A stretch of DNA of 64,000 nucleotides. Origin: a virus. The translations under genes were made by a program, and so were the position numbers. The stretch is taken from positions 43,016 through 107,015 of IMG/VR virus record IMGVR_UViG_3300020192_000279. The stretch is one strand, 5' to 3'. A model generated the notes under the pieces. The model was given only the letters and a program-made list of their open reading frames with translations, made no database searches and was not told the DNA's origin. Numbering within the stretch: the stretch's first letter is position 1; each line of letters begins with the position of its first letter. Shown here piece after piece: positions 63,516 to 64,000 of the stretch.

Positions 63516-63543
63516 TTGCTTTTTCGCACTTATAGGGTATCCT
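63516..63543 (+). promoter_or_regulatory. Leaderless promoter of the second beta-helix gene
   Basis: TTGCTT (63516-63521), 16-bp spacer, TATCCT (63538-63543), 5 nt to the ATG at 63549. Confidence 0.65.
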
Positions 63544-63548
63544 AGGAC

Positions 63549-64000
63549 ATGAATACCATCACGCACACGAACCCGAACGGCAAGACCGTTCAAGTCAACG
63601 TCGGCGAGCACGTGACCATCGGCGAGAACGTTACCATCGGTAAGAACGTGACCATCGGCGAGAACGTGACCATCGGCAATAACGCGAACGTCGGCGAATA
63701 CGTGCTCATCGGCCAGGACGCGACCATCGGCCAGGACGTGACCATCGGCCAGGACGTGACCATCGGCGAGCACGCGATCATCGGCTCGTACTCGAACATC
63801 GGCTCGTACATCGGCGAGCACTCAACCGTCGGCGAGCACGCGAACATCGGTAGGAACGCGACCGTCGGCAAGAACGTGACCATCGGCGAGCACGCGAACA
63901 TCGGCAAATACGTGCTCATCGGCGAGCACGCGACTATCGGCAAGAACGTGACCATCGGCAATAACGCGACCGTCGGCGAGTACGCGAACATCGGCCTAGT
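63549..64000 (+). CDS. Left-handed beta-helix repeat protein, paralogue (partial at 3' end)
   Basis: 150 residues visible, open to the window edge. Begins with THTNPNGKTVQVNVGE, identical to the protein at 47126, then continuous hexapeptides xVTIGE/xATIGQ/xNIGSY. Copy order differs from the paralogue, consistent with repeat shuffling. Opposite strand and 16 kb away, so it is an old or transposed duplicate rather than a tandem one. Confidence 0.7.
   Translation, partial: MNTITHTNPNGKTVQVNVGEHVTIGENVTIGKNVTIGENVTIGNNANVGEYVLIGQDATIGQDVTIGQDVTIGEHAIIGSYSNIGSYIGEHSTVGEHANIGRNATVGKNVTIGEHANIGKYVLIGEHATIGKNVTIGNNATVGEYANIGL

Overview
The window is part of the genome of a large double-stranded DNA tailed phage. 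It carries tail or fibre genes, class II-like nrdJ and thyX, ssb, phoH, rIIA/rIIB, about 27 tRNA genes, free-standing HNH endonucleases and dense 1-4 bp gene overlaps. Terminase, capsid and DNA polymerase are not in this window. The host is not identified. Most operon starts place ATG 5-8 nt after a sigma70-type -10 box (leaderless mRNA), and some proteins look actinobacterial (an Lsr2-like N-terminus, an MSMEG_6728-like protein, a DUF3039-like zinc protein). I therefore favour an actinobacterial host, or another host rich in leaderless mRNAs such as a deinococcal one. This is an inference.

Layout. 1-7.9 kb (+): a glycan operon with glycosyltransferases, small SAM methyltransferases and the two enzymes that make GDP-L-fucose (gmd, fcl), interrupted by HNH genes. 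7.9-15.5 kb (+): a homing endonuclease, a possible annealing protein, a MazG-like enzyme, a FAD oxidoreductase, ribonucleotide reductase and ThyX. 15.6-19.5 kb (+): virion (fibre/decoration) genes and a one-helix membrane protein. A bidirectional terminator at 19.53 kb separates these from leftward genes.

19.5-41.6 kb (-): lipoprotein, PhoH, peptide deformylase, methionine aminopeptidase, family-4 UDG, sigma factor, SMC-like ATPase, exonuclease, dNMP kinase, RNA ligase, CCA-adding enzyme, NADAR, polynucleotide kinase-like protein, SSB, DNA ligase, a second RNA ligase, a split NadV-like gene and a PRPP-synthetase-like gene. 41.6-50.4 kb (-): a tRNA array interspersed with small genes (macro domain, PTH2-like, a beta-helix repeat protein). 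50.4-50.9 kb: a structured non-coding RNA locus with its own promoter. 50.9-59.9 kb (-): HAD, rIIB, rIIA, metallophosphatase, AAA+ ATPase and many tiny genes. 59.9-61.7 kb: essentially non-coding, with an initiator tRNA, structured RNA, direct repeats and several promoters. 61.7-64 kb (+): a GC-rich DUF932 gene, two small membrane proteins and a second beta-helix repeat protein that runs off the window.

Themes. (1) Counter-defence: the NAD/ADP-ribose genes (PRPP synthetase-like, NadV-like, NADAR, macro domain, deoxyribosyltransferase-like) lie close to RNA repair genes (two RNA ligases, kinase, CCA enzyme, HAD) and to the tRNA array. This fits restoring NAD and cleaved tRNAs during infection. 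(2) Translation takeover: an amber-suppressor tRNA, an initiator tRNA, PDF, MetAP, an RMF-like protein and several tRNAs of non-canonical build. (3) Regulation: the octamer CTTGAAAA occurs about 58 times by my count (about 2 expected) and sits in or beside promoter spacers, which suggests a stoperator-like or other genome-wide regulatory site.
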